From positions 310,001 to 374,000 of the forward strand of contig NZ_VFID01000007.1 in assembly GCF_006542425.1 (NCBI RefSeq): 64,000 nucleotides of DNA, read 5' to 3'. Under the pieces are notes generated by a model. That model made no database searches and was not told the origin of the DNA. It saw nothing but the letters and a program-made list of their open reading frames with translations. Made by a program: the position numbers and the translations under genes. Numbering within the stretch: position 1 is the first letter of the stretch; each line of letters begins with the position of its first letter. This document shows positions 46,843 to 55,333 of this stretch, piece by piece. This DNA comes from Pseudoxanthomonas sp. z9 (GTDB taxonomy: Bacteria; Pseudomonadota; Gammaproteobacteria; Xanthomonadales; Xanthomonadaceae).

Positions 46843-48099
46843 ATGTCGCAGGATCTTTTTCGCAAGGAAGTGCTGGAGGCAAGGCGCACGGGTTGGCTGG
46901 GCAGCATCTCCCTTACCCAACCCCTACGCCTGTGGGTGCTGACCGCGTTTGCCAGCACCGCGGCGCTGGCGATTGTCTTGTTTCTTGTTTTCGGCACGTA
47001 TACCCGCCGCTCACGGGTGGTGGGACAGTTGGTGCCGGTGCAAGGCATGGCGACCGTCCTTGCGCCGGCCACCGGCATCGTCTCGCGTGTCGACATTCCC
47101 GAAGGCGGTCACGCCCGGGCGGGCGAGACGATCGCGGTGGTGACGATGCCGCGCGCCACCGTTGCCGACGGTGACACCTTGGCCGCTCTGGAAGCGCGAC
47201 TGCAGCGACGAACGAAGGGTCTGCATACAACCCGTTCGGCCCAGCGGGAGCAACTGGATGCTCAGGCCTCGGGCCTTTCCGGGCAACGGGCCGACGCCCG
47301 GCGGGAGCTGAAACAGATTCAGACCGAGATCGCCACCCGGCAGGCACAGATCCGAATCGCACGGGAAACCCTGGATCGACTGCGGGGATTGGAAGAGGAC
47401 CGCTACGTCAGCCTGTTGCAGATCAAGCAACAGGAAACCACGGTACTGGCCCTGACGGGGGAAATGCAGGCGCTCCAGCGCCAACTCATCACGGCGCGCC
47501 GCCTGATCACCCAGCTCGACCAGGCCATCCGCGAACTCCCCGGACAACGCCGGGGCAGCGAAGCGACCTTCCAGCGGGATCTCGCCCTGCTGGAACAGGA
47601 GGGTCTCGAAACGCAGGCCCGCAGCGAATTGGCCGTCACTGCTCCCGTCGCCGGCGTTGTCGCCGCCCAATTGTTCAAGCCAGGTCAGGCCGTACAGGCC
47701 AACCAGCCATTGATGAACGTACTGCCGGGCGACGGCCGGCTGGAAGCGGAGCTATGGGTGCCCAGTCGCGCCATCGGCTTCATCGAACCCGGCGATGTCG
47801 TATTGCTGCGTTACCAGGCCTACCCGTACCAGAAGTTCGGCCAGCATCGGGGCAGCGTCAGTCGTATCAGCCGGAGTGCGGTCAACGGCGAGGCAGGCGG
47901 AACAAGTGATTCCACCAACGAACCACTCTACCGAATCAGCGTTGCGCTCGACAGGCAGTCGGTTACCGCCTACGGGAAACCCGAGCCCCTCAAACCGGGA
48001 ATGCTGCTGGATGCCGATGTTCTGGGAGAGAAGCGCAGCCTGATCGAATGGGTGCTTGAGCCGATTTATTCGATTCGGGGGACGGTGCTGGCCCATTGA
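46843..48099 (+). CDS. HlyD-family membrane fusion protein of a peptide exporter
   Basis: 418 residues. Short cytoplasmic start, one membrane helix (LWVLTAFASTAALAIVLFLV), a first lipoyl half (VLAPATGIVSRVDIPEGGHA), long coiled coil (about residues 105-270: RARQLEQ-type heptads such as RRELKQIQTEIATRQAQIRI), a second lipoyl half (VTAPVAGVVAAQLFKPGQAV) and a beta barrel ending near YSIRGTVLAH. It bridges the inner-membrane ABC exporter at 49805 and an outer-membrane TolC. First gene of the cluster. Confidence 0.92.
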   Translation: MSQDLFRKEVLEARRTGWLGSISLTQPLRLWVLTAFASTAALAIVLFLVFGTYTRRSRVVGQLVPVQGMATVLAPATGIVSRVDIPEGGHARAGETIAVVTMPRATVADGDTLAALEARLQRRTKGLHTTRSAQREQLDAQASGLSGQRADARRELKQIQTEIATRQAQIRIARETLDRLRGLEEDRYVSLLQIKQQETTVLALTGEMQALQRQLITARRLITQLDQAIRELPGQRRGSEATFQRDLALLEQEGLETQARSELAVTAPVAGVVAAQLFKPGQAVQANQPLMNVLPGDGRLEAELWVPSRAIGFIEPGDVVLLRYQAYPYQKFGQHRGSVSRISRSAVNGEAGGTSDSTNEPLYRISVALDRQSVTAYGKPEPLKPGMLLDADVLGEKRSLIEWVLEPIYSIRGTVLAH

Positions 48100-48188
48100 C
48101 AGCCCTGCTTGGGACAAGCATCCACCCACATTCCTTGAAATTGCCGGGTGTGTTCCCGGATTCACGCGGAAGGTAAAGGAGTCTACTC

Positions 48189-48527
48189 ATGAGAACACTG
48201 ACAACGAAAGAACTGATGAATGTGGCAGGCGGGCGGAACGGTGGCGACATTCCGCCGCACGTGCAGCGAGAACTGGAATTTGCGTACAGGGATGCCAGGA
48301 GTAAGGGATTAAGCCATGACCAGGCGATGAACGCCTGCCAACGTCTTGGCGAAGGCTTGAGCGTTGTCACCGGAAAAACAGGCGAATCATTGGCGGAAGC
48401 AACTAGCCAGTTCTGCAAGATTGCGGCGAAAACATGGATCTCAGCGCTGGACAGGTCTCCCGCCGCTATTTGTGAGCAACTGACGGGAGGGAGGTGGGAC
48501 TCCCGGGGACGAACCTGTATCCAGTGA
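48189..48527 (+). CDS. Double-glycine-leader peptide, large bacteriocin/microcin-type precursor
   Basis: 112 residues. Leader MRTLTTKELMNVAGG (residues 1-15) has the LxxxELxxVxGG pattern cut by C39 peptidases. The cargo of 97 residues begins RNGGDIPPHV and contains four cysteines (NACQR, QFCKI, AICEQ, RTCIQ), enough for two disulfides. GGTAAAGGAG ribosome site. It is placed between the HlyD-type adaptor and the C39 ABC exporter. Role as toxin or signal is inferred from the leader and context. Confidence 0.75.
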   Translation: MRTLTTKELMNVAGGRNGGDIPPHVQRELEFAYRDARSKGLSHDQAMNACQRLGEGLSVVTGKTGESLAEATSQFCKIAAKTWISALDRSPAAICEQLTGGRWDSRGRTCIQ

Positions 48528-48532
48528 AGTAA

Positions 48533-48568
48533 AACTCAGTTGCCCATGTGTTCATGGGCAACTGAGTT
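48533..48568 (+). terminator. Perfect 16-bp stem hairpin after the precursor gene
   Basis: AACTCAGTTGCCCATG / CATGGGCAACTGAGTT with a 4-base loop (TGTT). No T tract follows, only GAAAAAG. It may protect the 3' end of the precursor mRNA and partly block read-through to the next gene. Confidence 0.6.
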
Positions 48569-48599
48569 GAAAAAGCATCAAAAACAACAATAGCCTCGC

Positions 48600-49754
48600 A
48601 TGAAAACATTCGTCCGCATCGTCCTGGCCCTCTCCGCACTAACGCCCCTGCATGTCCATGCGAAAGACGATCCGTTCATGTCTGCCTGGAAGGACGAAAT
48701 CTCCTTCCTGGAAAAATGCAAGGAACTGACATCTTCCTGCTTTTACTCTCGAATACTGCTCAAGGAAGACAACGTGACGATCCGCGTCAGTCTCAATATC
48801 ATCTCACCAGATGACATACGGCTTGTAGATGGAACTGATCGCAACTCCTTTAGCCTTCCTTATCTGTGCGATCGAACACGTGTACTTAGCATGTCAGCCG
48901 ATATCTATTCTCCGACTGACAGGAAGAATCGCCCGGTTCCCATATCAGCAGGCGATTCCGATAACTTTATCTGCTATCACGAAATAGACAAATCCATCAT
49001 CACCTCAGCCTCGCAAAAAAGAGAGCTACTTGTCGTACGCCAAGTAACAGAAACATCGCCAATCTTTGATGGCGTTCTTGGAACGTTACACATGGAAGGA
49101 GGCGCAATAAACCGACATATCATCACCGCCGCAGAGGGCACCCCCATCTATCTAGACTCGCCAAAAATGATGGATGGCAGCATCCACCGAGGCAGAATAA
49201 ATGGCTCTACCATTCTGGATGACGATCGCCGCTGGACCGAAGAAAGCAGTTACACGTTTTACTCAACCATAGAAAGCTGGTCTCAGTTCGCAAGGCACTA
49301 CGAAATACACCAGAGTGCGCTACTTACCAATAGAAATCCCAATAGAAGCAACATCACTCTTGACGAAATAGATGAAATTGCGAGAGGGCTGAGAAGCCAA
49401 TTCCCATACCTGGTCACTTCTGACAACTTGGGAATCCACCCCAGGAACTCTCCCGACCAGATCACAAAGCTTGGCTTCGCCGACTGCAAAGATTATGTGA
49501 CGTTACTGAGAGCCAAGCTCGACGCACGAGGAATCCCTTCAACCACCATCATCACAAGCCTCAAGTCAACGCCACCAAGAAGCTTGGTAGTGCCTGATCC
49601 AATCTGGGCGAACCACGTCATTGTCTACATCCCCGAGTTTGATGCCTACTTCGACCTGGCGGCGGAAGAAGATTCCCTGGTCGATCAGACCTTCGCCGTT
49701 TACGGAAAGCTTGGATTTCGGACCGACACGGGAGCCCCGGTGATCATCCGTTAG
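48600..49754 (+). CDS. Secreted transglutaminase-like protein (DUF3857-type)
   Basis: 384 residues, signal peptide (IVLALSALTPLHVHAKD). YSTIESWSQFARHYE matches the motif that joins DUF3857 to a transglutaminase-like core. The core shows a catalytic triad pattern: Cys296 in GFADCKDYVTLLRAKL, His339 in WANHVIVYIP and Asp352 in YFDLAAE. DNA is clearly AT-richer than its neighbours, suggesting recent transfer. Sitting between a precursor peptide and its exporter, it might modify the peptide or target cell walls; neither is shown. The ribosome site is weak. Confidence 0.65.
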   Translation: MKTFVRIVLALSALTPLHVHAKDDPFMSAWKDEISFLEKCKELTSSCFYSRILLKEDNVTIRVSLNIISPDDIRLVDGTDRNSFSLPYLCDRTRVLSMSADIYSPTDRKNRPVPISAGDSDNFICYHEIDKSIITSASQKRELLVVRQVTETSPIFDGVLGTLHMEGGAINRHIITAAEGTPIYLDSPKMMDGSIHRGRINGSTILDDDRRWTEESSYTFYSTIESWSQFARHYEIHQSALLTNRNPNRSNITLDEIDEIARGLRSQFPYLVTSDNLGIHPRNSPDQITKLGFADCKDYVTLLRAKLDARGIPSTTIITSLKSTPPRSLVVPDPIWANHVIVYIPEFDAYFDLAAEEDSLVDQTFAVYGKLGFRTDTGAPVIIR

Positions 49755-49804
49755 GGCATGGCAATCAGTCTTTCGCTATCCCGCTTCGATCTTGTCCGGG
49801 GCAC

Positions 49805-51871
49805 ATGAAACCCATCATTCAATCCGAAGCCGCCGAGTGCGGCCTAGCCTGTCTGGCCATGATCCTGGCCCACCACGGCCGCCATATCGATCTGGCTACC
49901 CTTCGCGGCCAGAATGGCATGTCGCTGAAGGGAGCGACGCTCCAGCAACTGATCGACGTGGCGGGACGGCAAGGCCTCCTGGCGCGCCCGCTAAGGTTGG
50001 AACTGGCAGAGCTTGACCAGCTCCAATTGCCGTGCATCCTGCACTGGGATCTCAATCATTTCGTCGTACTGACCGGGGTTAGTGGCAAGTCGCTTACAGT
50101 CATGGATCCCGCGACAGGCCTGCGCAAGCTGGCCATGAACGAGGTGTCGAACCGATTCACCGGCGTCGCCCTGGAGTTGCGACCCGGGATGGACTTCAAG
50201 GAGGAAAAGCCGAAGCCGTCCGTCTCATTTCGCCAGTTGGCCGGTTCCATCGGAGGGCTCAAGCGCTCGTTGCTGCATATCCTCCTGCTCTCACTGGCCC
50301 TCCAGGTTTTCACCCTGATATCCCCGCTGCTCACCCAGGGGGTCATCGACCACGTCCTGGTCAGCGCCGATACCGACCTTCTCAGCGTCCTGATCGTCGC
50401 CTTCTCATTGCTCCTTGTCCTGCAGATCGCCATTGGCCTGATGCGCACCTGGGCTGGAATCCATCTGTCAATGCACCTGGGTCTGCAATGGAACGGCAAT
50501 GTGCTGGCGCACCTTCTCCGCCTTCCGGTCGAGTTCTTCGAGAAGCGCCACCTCGGTGACATCACGTCCCGGATGGGATCAGTGGGCACCATCCAGAACA
50601 TGATCACCTCCAGCGCGGTGGGAGTGGTCCTGGATGGCATCATGACGATCACCACGCTGGTGGTGATGCTGATGTACAGCCCTCGCCTGATGCTGGTCAG
50701 CGCGATTGCACTCCTGCTCTACTTTGGCGTTCGCCTGGCTACCTACCGATGGTTCCGGCAGGCCAACGAAGAGAAGCTCGTGCTTTCCGCAAGGCTTGAG
50801 ACCCATCTCCTGGAGACCCTGCGAGGCGTCAGCACCATAAAACTCATGGGGCATGAGCGCCAACGCCACGCCGCCTGGATGAACCATGCGGTGGACACGC
50901 AGAACCAGACCGTCCGCATCGCCAAGATGGACATGATCTACGAGACCACGAGCGGCCTTATCTTCGGGGTCGAGAACATCGTCGTACTGGCCATCGGTGC
51001 GCACCTGGTCCTTGGCAATACCTTCTCGATAGGCATGCTGGTGGCATACCTGTCCTACAAAGGACAGTTCAGTAGCCGCATCATCAGCCTCATCGACACA
51101 TTCATCGGGTTCAAGCTGCTTCGACTGCATGGCGAGCGGCTGGCGGATATCGTCCTTACCCCGCCCGAGGATATCCACAGGCAGGAGAGCCCTCCTCCCG
51201 CGGACTCCCGCATCGTGGTGGACAGCCTGTCTTTCCGCTACGCCGAAGGCGAGCCCTGGGTCATCGATAACTGCAGCTTCGTAATCGAGCCGGGCGAGTC
51301 GGTCGCCATCATCGGCTCATCCGGCTGCGGCAAGACGACCCTGGTGAAACTGATGCTGGGCCTGTTGAGGCCAAATTCGGGCAGCATCCGCATCGGTGGC
51401 CTGGACCTGCATCAGGTTGGCCCGCACAGTGTCCGCCCGATCATTGGCTCGGTGATGCAGGATGACCAACTGTTCGCCGGCAGCGTCGCCGACAACATCA
51501 GCTTCTTCGACCCCGACCACGACCCGGCGCGGATAGAAGCCGCGGCCCGGCTGGCGGCGGTGCACGAGGAGATTGTCGCCATGCCCATGGGGTATCACAG
51601 CCTTATCGGCGACATGGGAAGCTCGCTGTCCGGTGGCCAGAAGCAACGCCTCATCCTCGCGAGGGCGCTGTACCGGAAGCCCAGGCTCCTGTTTCTCGAC
51701 GAGGCCACCAGCCATCTGGACGTGACAAGAGAGCAGCTGGTCAACGCAGCCATCCAGCAACTGGACCTGACCAGAATCATCGTGGCGCACAGGCCCGAGA
51801 CCATCAACAGCGCCGATCGGGTGCTGGTAATGGAAAACGGACGGATTGCCGCCGAACAGATACCCGCGTAA
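49805..51871 (+). CDS. Peptidase-containing ABC exporter (C39, CvaB-like)
   Basis: 688 residues. N-terminal C39 cysteine peptidase with Gln6, Cys12 (QSEAAECGLAC), His85 (DLNHFVVL) and Asp101 (MDPATG), which cuts double-glycine leaders. The transmembrane domain of six helices starts at about residue 155 (LLHILLLSLALQVFTLISPL). The ATPase has Walker A GSSGCGKTT, signature LSGGQKQR and Walker B LLFLDEATS. All catalytic residues are present. With the HlyD-type protein and TolC it would export both precursors in this cluster. Confidence 0.95.
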   Translation: MKPIIQSEAAECGLACLAMILAHHGRHIDLATLRGQNGMSLKGATLQQLIDVAGRQGLLARPLRLELAELDQLQLPCILHWDLNHFVVLTGVSGKSLTVMDPATGLRKLAMNEVSNRFTGVALELRPGMDFKEEKPKPSVSFRQLAGSIGGLKRSLLHILLLSLALQVFTLISPLLTQGVIDHVLVSADTDLLSVLIVAFSLLLVLQIAIGLMRTWAGIHLSMHLGLQWNGNVLAHLLRLPVEFFEKRHLGDITSRMGSVGTIQNMITSSAVGVVLDGIMTITTLVVMLMYSPRLMLVSAIALLLYFGVRLATYRWFRQANEEKLVLSARLETHLLETLRGVSTIKLMGHERQRHAAWMNHAVDTQNQTVRIAKMDMIYETTSGLIFGVENIVVLAIGAHLVLGNTFSIGMLVAYLSYKGQFSSRIISLIDTFIGFKLLRLHGERLADIVLTPPEDIHRQESPPPADSRIVVDSLSFRYAEGEPWVIDNCSFVIEPGESVAIIGSSGCGKTTLVKLMLGLLRPNSGSIRIGGLDLHQVGPHSVRPIIGSVMQDDQLFAGSVADNISFFDPDHDPARIEAAARLAAVHEEIVAMPMGYHSLIGDMGSSLSGGQKQRLILARALYRKPRLLFLDEATSHLDVTREQLVNAAIQQLDLTRIIVAHRPETINSADRVLVMENGRIAAEQIPA

Positions 51872-51901
51872 GCCATTCTTGGGCGGGTTTGTGACCTCGT
51901 G

Positions 51902-51928
51902 AACTTTGGACGAGATACGTTCAAAGTT
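51902..51928 (+). promoter_or_regulatory. 27-bp dyad, site 4
   Basis: AACTTTGGACG-AGATA-CGTTCAAAGTT followed by AGTCGAC. It lies 74 bp before the second precursor gene, which therefore has its own promoter downstream of the exporter. Confidence 0.7.
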
Positions 51929-52002
51929 AGTCGACGCTGGGTCGACAGCATGACAGGCTCGGGACTCCCGGTCGAATGACCATTGAAAGGAGGAAACCAA
52001 GC

Positions 52003-52179
52003 ATGCGTGAGCTTTCGTCCCGTGAAGTGGAAATGGTAAGCGGAGGAGTACGAATCGCAATTGTTCGCCTTGTACTCGGACAAGGCGTAAAGGCGCTCGT
52101 CAAGACAGTTCTCTCCGAAAAGCACTCCGATGGAGATGCCTGCAACTACTACAACAACATGCCCGCAGGCATGCAGTAA
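52003..52179 (+). CDS. Double-glycine-leader peptide, small precursor
   Basis: 58 residues. Start chosen at ATG 52003 because AGGAGG lies 9 bases upstream. Leader MRELSSREVEMVSGG (1-15) is a textbook double-glycine leader. The 43-residue cargo starts VRIAIVRLVLGQGVKALVKT, a likely amphipathic or membrane-seeking helix, and ends DACNYYNNMPAGMQ with one cysteine. It probably is a class II bacteriocin-like or signalling peptide. Confidence 0.78.
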   Translation: MRELSSREVEMVSGGVRIAIVRLVLGQGVKALVKTVLSEKHSDGDACNYYNNMPAGMQ

Positions 52180-52186
52180 TCCCCTG

Positions 52187-52211
52187 CCCCGGCGGCGAAA
52201 TGTCGCCGGGG
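52187..52211 (+). terminator. Hairpin after the small precursor gene
   Basis: CCCCGGCG ... CGCCGGGG (52187-52194 with 52204-52211), followed by TCTCTTAG. Weak T tract. Confidence 0.5.
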
Positions 52212-52236
52212 TCTCTTAGCTTCACCGGAGCCTCCG

Positions 52237-52671
52237 ATGGTCCTCCACTGCTTTCTGTGGGCATGTGTCAGTTTTGCAGGCGCCTTCCTGGTGGGCTCGG
52301 GATTGAATCATGTGCTGGAGAGCCCGCATCCGCCTCTCGACATGGGTTCAGATGCGTTTTCAATTGTCCTGATGGTCGTGGCGACCGTAGTGCTTTCACC
52401 GGCAACGGAAGCGCTACTGCTGGCGTGGCTGTTCAAGAAGATGTCCAAGCGCCTCACACCACTGTGGTCGGCGATAGGTGCCGGAACATTACTGGCCGCA
52501 GCTCAGAGCCTGTTCTACTGGCCCTGGGGGCTGGTGGTGTGGTTCCCCTCGCTGGTCTTTGCCATCCCACTCCTGCGCTCATCCCGGCCATCCAGAGAAA
52601 ATACGATGGCTTCGGCGCTCATCCACATGTTTCACAACGCCATGGCGGTTGCCTGGATACTGATAACGTAA
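52237..52671 (+). CDS. CPBP/Abi-type membrane protein, candidate immunity protein
   Basis: 144 residues, four hydrophobic helices. The LSPATEALLLAWLFKK segment sits where CPBP proteases carry EExxxR, but only one glutamate is seen and the arginine is missing. ASALIHMFHNAMAVAWIL matches the C-terminal HxxxN helix of the family. So it looks like a degenerate CPBP protein. Members next to bacteriocin genes often give self-immunity, which is the inference here. Confidence 0.55.
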   Translation: MVLHCFLWACVSFAGAFLVGSGLNHVLESPHPPLDMGSDAFSIVLMVVATVVLSPATEALLLAWLFKKMSKRLTPLWSAIGAGTLLAAAQSLFYWPWGLVVWFPSLVFAIPLLRSSRPSRENTMASALIHMFHNAMAVAWILIT

Positions 52672-52685
52672 ATGAGGAACACGCA

Positions 52686-52853
52686 GTGAAATATGTCATC
52701 CCTTTGCTCGCCGCGCTTGCCGTATGCGCCGTCACGGCCGTCGTTGGTGCGCTGCTCGTTCAAAGCCCCCTGCTCCGCGCGCTGGTGACAGGCACGGGCG
52801 CTCTGGTTGCGATCTTCGTCTATCGGATTTCTTTCCCCAAACCCCAGAAGTGA
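52686..52853 (+). CDS. Small two-helix membrane protein
   Basis: 55 residues from GTG 52686 (GAGGAA upstream), 14 bp after the CPBP-like gene. VIPLLAALAVCAVTAVVGALL and ALVTGTGALVAIFVYRIS are membrane helices. Unknown; immunity helper possible. Confidence 0.55.
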   Translation: MKYVIPLLAALAVCAVTAVVGALLVQSPLLRALVTGTGALVAIFVYRISFPKPQK

Positions 52854-52914
52854 AGAACCCGCATTCGTCCTGCTCAAGCTGGAAGCATCAGAAGCGGGCG
52901 GTCGCATCTTCCGA

Positions 52915-53085
52915 TCACAACCCGCTCAGGCTCTTCACGCCCGCGATGAAGCCGTTGACCAGCCGCGTACCTTGGGAATACCCCCATTCCAGGAGGACCA
53001 GGGCCACTACCAGCCGGAACGCCGGGTTATCGAACAACCCGTCCAACCATCGCTTGAAACCATCTGTGTTACTGGACCCGACCAT
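52915..53085 (-). CDS. Small membrane protein on the opposite strand
   Basis: 56 residues starting MVGSSNTDGFKRWLDGLF, with a CAGGAG site. One hydrophobic helix (FRLVVALVLLEWGY) and a basic C-terminus. Convergent with the preceding gene. It could be a holin-like or leaderless peptide; unknown. Confidence 0.5.
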   Translation of the reverse strand: MVGSSNTDGFKRWLDGLFDNPAFRLVVALVLLEWGYSQGTRLVNGFIAGVKSLSGL

Positions 53086-53532
53086 TGCACTCTCCTGTTG
53101 ATGTTCGACCGCTCGCTTGCATGCCACCTGCACGAACCATGCAGCATGCGAGACGCCCGGATCAATCAGACGGCAGGTAGGAAATGGTCGTAACGGGTCG
53201 CGAGAACCTCGGTTCTCCCCATTCTCGTGAGAAGGAAAACTTTGAACGTAAAACGCTCAAAGTTAGTCGACACCGCGCGACACGCTCGGCAGACTCCGGT
53301 CTCAGGAGTTCAGAAAAACTCCCACACGTAGCGGTACCACCTCCGTCAATCCGGTGGCTTCTTTTGCTTCATCACTGGATGACAACCGGCGACTCTGCGT
53401 CTTCGCCGGGAGGGGGCGAAATACAAGACCCGAAAGGGAAATCAGCCCATCCGACTACGTGCGGTTTTTCTGCCTCCCGGCTCCCGGTCGCAATCCTGCG
53501 TACCGGGGTTCCCATCAAGGAAAGGAGATCCC
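53086..53532. other. 447-bp gap holding dyad site 5
   Basis: No supported gene. It contains dyad site 5 and the leader of the XAC0095-like gene. Confidence 0.5.
53238..53264 (+). promoter_or_regulatory. 27-bp dyad, site 5
   Basis: AACTTTGAACG-TAAAA-CGCTCAAAGTT followed by AGTCGAC; the best dyad of the five. It is 268 bp before the XAC0095-like start, matching the spacing at the two adhesin genes. Confidence 0.7.
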
Positions 53533-53796
53533 ATGAGTAATGCACGTATGGTCTATCTGTTGGAAGAAGAGACACAGCTGAACATGATCCAGCTGCGTGA
53601 CCACCTCAAGATGCTGTCCACCCTGGCCAATCCGCGCTTCCGCTCGGATGAAACCCTCTGCCTGCCGATTTCCTTGCAGGCCCTGAGCGACTGCTTCGCC
53701 TACATGGCCCAGGACGTCAGCGACATGCTGTCTGCCCTGCGCTATCACTACGGCGAACCCGAAGCAGCGGCGGAAGAAGCCGTCAGCATCGCGTAA
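53533..53796 (+). CDS. XAC0095-like small protein
   Basis: 87 residues. YLLEEETQLNMIQLRDHLKM resembles the opening of the xanthomonad XAC0095 family (YLLPEDSQxxLxQLRxH). A conserved helix SLQALSDCFAYMAQDVSDML follows. AAGGAG ribosome site. Function of the family is unknown. A 3' copy is duplicated at 56094-56258. Confidence 0.65.
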   Translation: MSNARMVYLLEEETQLNMIQLRDHLKMLSTLANPRFRSDETLCLPISLQALSDCFAYMAQDVSDMLSALRYHYGEPEAAAEEAVSIA

Positions 53797-53800
53797 CAAA

Positions 53801-53825
53801 AACGCGGGCAGCCGGCGCCCGCGTT
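53801..53825. terminator. Hairpin after the XAC0095-like gene
   Basis: AACGCGGGC / GCCCGCGTT stem (53801-53809 with 53817-53825), with A5 on its left, so it is a better terminator for the minus strand. The same element follows the duplicated fragment at 56264-56292. Confidence 0.55.
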
Positions 53826-53927
53826 CTGTGCCTCCCACGCACCAGCCCCCAAGCAAGCGCTCATGCACCGATGGACGATCTATCATCCATCGGACGTCCG
53901 GCTTTCGTCCGGCAGCCGGAGCAGCCC

Positions 53928-54350
53928 ATGTCCATTCGCGGTATCAACCACGTGACTCTTGTCGTGCGCGACATGGACCGGACCGTTCGCCTGTTGGTCC
54001 AGGCCCTGGGCGCCCGCGAGGAATATCGGAGCCGGGAACGGGAGTATTCGAAGTATCCGGAGACGTTCCTCCGCATCGGTGATCTATGGCTGGTCGTCAT
54101 GGAAGACGCGGACACCCGGCGCGCCCGGTCCTACGACCACATTGCTCTCAGTATCGATCTGGAGGCCATTCCCGAAGTCACCCGCCGCCTGATTGATGCG
54201 GGCGCGGAGGTGGTGCCCTCACGCCCCCGGATAGACGCAGAAAGCGCTTCCGTCTACTTCTACGACTTCGACAATCACCTGTTTGAACTCCACGCCGGCG
54301 ACATTGCGCAGAGGCTGCGCCACTACGCCGCCGCAAAGCAGGGCGCCTAG
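53928..54350 (+). CDS. fosX: FosX-like fosfomycin-resistance epoxide hydrolase
   Basis: 140 residues, VOC fold. INHVTLVVRD (metal His), FLRIGDLWLVVMED, YDHIALSID (second metal His) and SVYFYDFDNHLFELHAGDIA (metal Glu) follow FosX closely, including the FYDFDNHLFELH block and a terminal AQRLRHY. FosX adds water to the fosfomycin epoxide with Mn2+. Resistance activity is likely but untested; chromosomal homologues can be weak. Confidence 0.8.
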   Translation: MSIRGINHVTLVVRDMDRTVRLLVQALGAREEYRSREREYSKYPETFLRIGDLWLVVMEDADTRRARSYDHIALSIDLEAIPEVTRRLIDAGAEVVPSRPRIDAESASVYFYDFDNHLFELHAGDIAQRLRHYAAAKQGA

Positions 54351-54487
54351 CTGCAAGCGAACGGCCGGTGCGGCTTGCTTTCATCGCGGCCCCCTCCGGT
54401 TCGGGAGTTGCCCGCCGCCGGAGGGGCGAAGAGAGAGCCTATCGCCCCTGACCCGCTCGCTACGTCCGCTGCCTGCTGGTCTGCGGC

Positions 54488-55333
54488 TCAGTTGCGCCGT
54501 TCCAGCAAGGCGCGGGCATTCTGGTAACGCACCTTGGCCAGCTCCTGCTCGTCCAGGCCCAAACGATTCAGCGCGTCGGCATTCTGTTCGAGCGAGAACT
54601 GCGGATAGTCGGACCCCAGCAGGATATGGTCGATGCCGACATTGCGCATGGTCCACACGAACTCCTGCTCCACCGGCGAATCCGCCACCAGCGCCACGAT
54701 GGCTGAGACGTCGAAATAGATGTTGTCGCCCAGCAGGCCCTCGGCGGTGCGTGCCGCCTTGAGCGTGTTCCAGAAGCGGAAGTTCATCCCGCCCATGTGC
54801 GCGAAGATGATCTTGGTACCCGGTGCGTGCAGCGCCAGATTGAACATCTTCTCGCTGTCGCCCGGCAGGATGTTGGCGTTGTCGATCAGCACGATGACGC
54901 CGAGTTCGCCGGCACGCTTGACCAGGGCCAGCACTCGCGGGTCATCGGCCTCGAACTTCTGGGTGTGCGGATGAATCTTGAGGATGCGGGCGCCCTGTTT
55001 GGCCACCCGCGCCAGCTCGTCCAGCGCCGCCTGACCATCGTAGGGATGCACGGTCACCACCGCCGTCATCCGGGGATGCCTGGCCGCCAGGGCCAGGATG
55101 CCGTCGTTGCCGGCGCGAATGGCCGCCGTGTCCCCGGCCAGCGCCTGGTTGGGGCCGCCAAACCACATCCCGGCGAAATCAGCCGGCCCCAGCTTCCGCG
55201 CTTTCAACTGCGCCTCGTAGGCCTGGAGCGACTTCTCGCCGTCCCACAGGTGGACGTGCGAATCGAACAGCGTGGATTGCGCGGCGGCGGCCGGCGCGAG
55301 GGCGGCCAGGACCAGCGCCAGGACGGCGCGCAT
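54488..55333 (-). CDS. Secreted amidohydrolase (TIM-barrel, amidohydrolase 2 type)
   Basis: 281 residues, signal peptide (AVLALVLAALAPAAAAQST). DSHVHLWDGEKS carries the HxH metal motif. LKIHPHTQKFEADDP, IFAHMGGMNFRFWN and ILLGSDYPQFSLEQNADAL hold the other metal and catalytic residues. Metal-dependent hydrolase or lactonase/decarboxylase family; substrate unknown. Alternative start at 55396. Confidence 0.82.
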   Translation of the reverse strand: MRAVLALVLAALAPAAAAQSTLFDSHVHLWDGEKSLQAYEAQLKARKLGPADFAGMWFGGPNQALAGDTAAIRAGNDGILALAARHPRMTAVVTVHPYDGQAALDELARVAKQGARILKIHPHTQKFEADDPRVLALVKRAGELGVIVLIDNANILPGDSEKMFNLALHAPGTKIIFAHMGGMNFRFWNTLKAARTAEGLLGDNIYFDVSAIVALVADSPVEQEFVWTMRNVGIDHILLGSDYPQFSLEQNADALNRLGLDEQELAKVRYQNARALLERRN

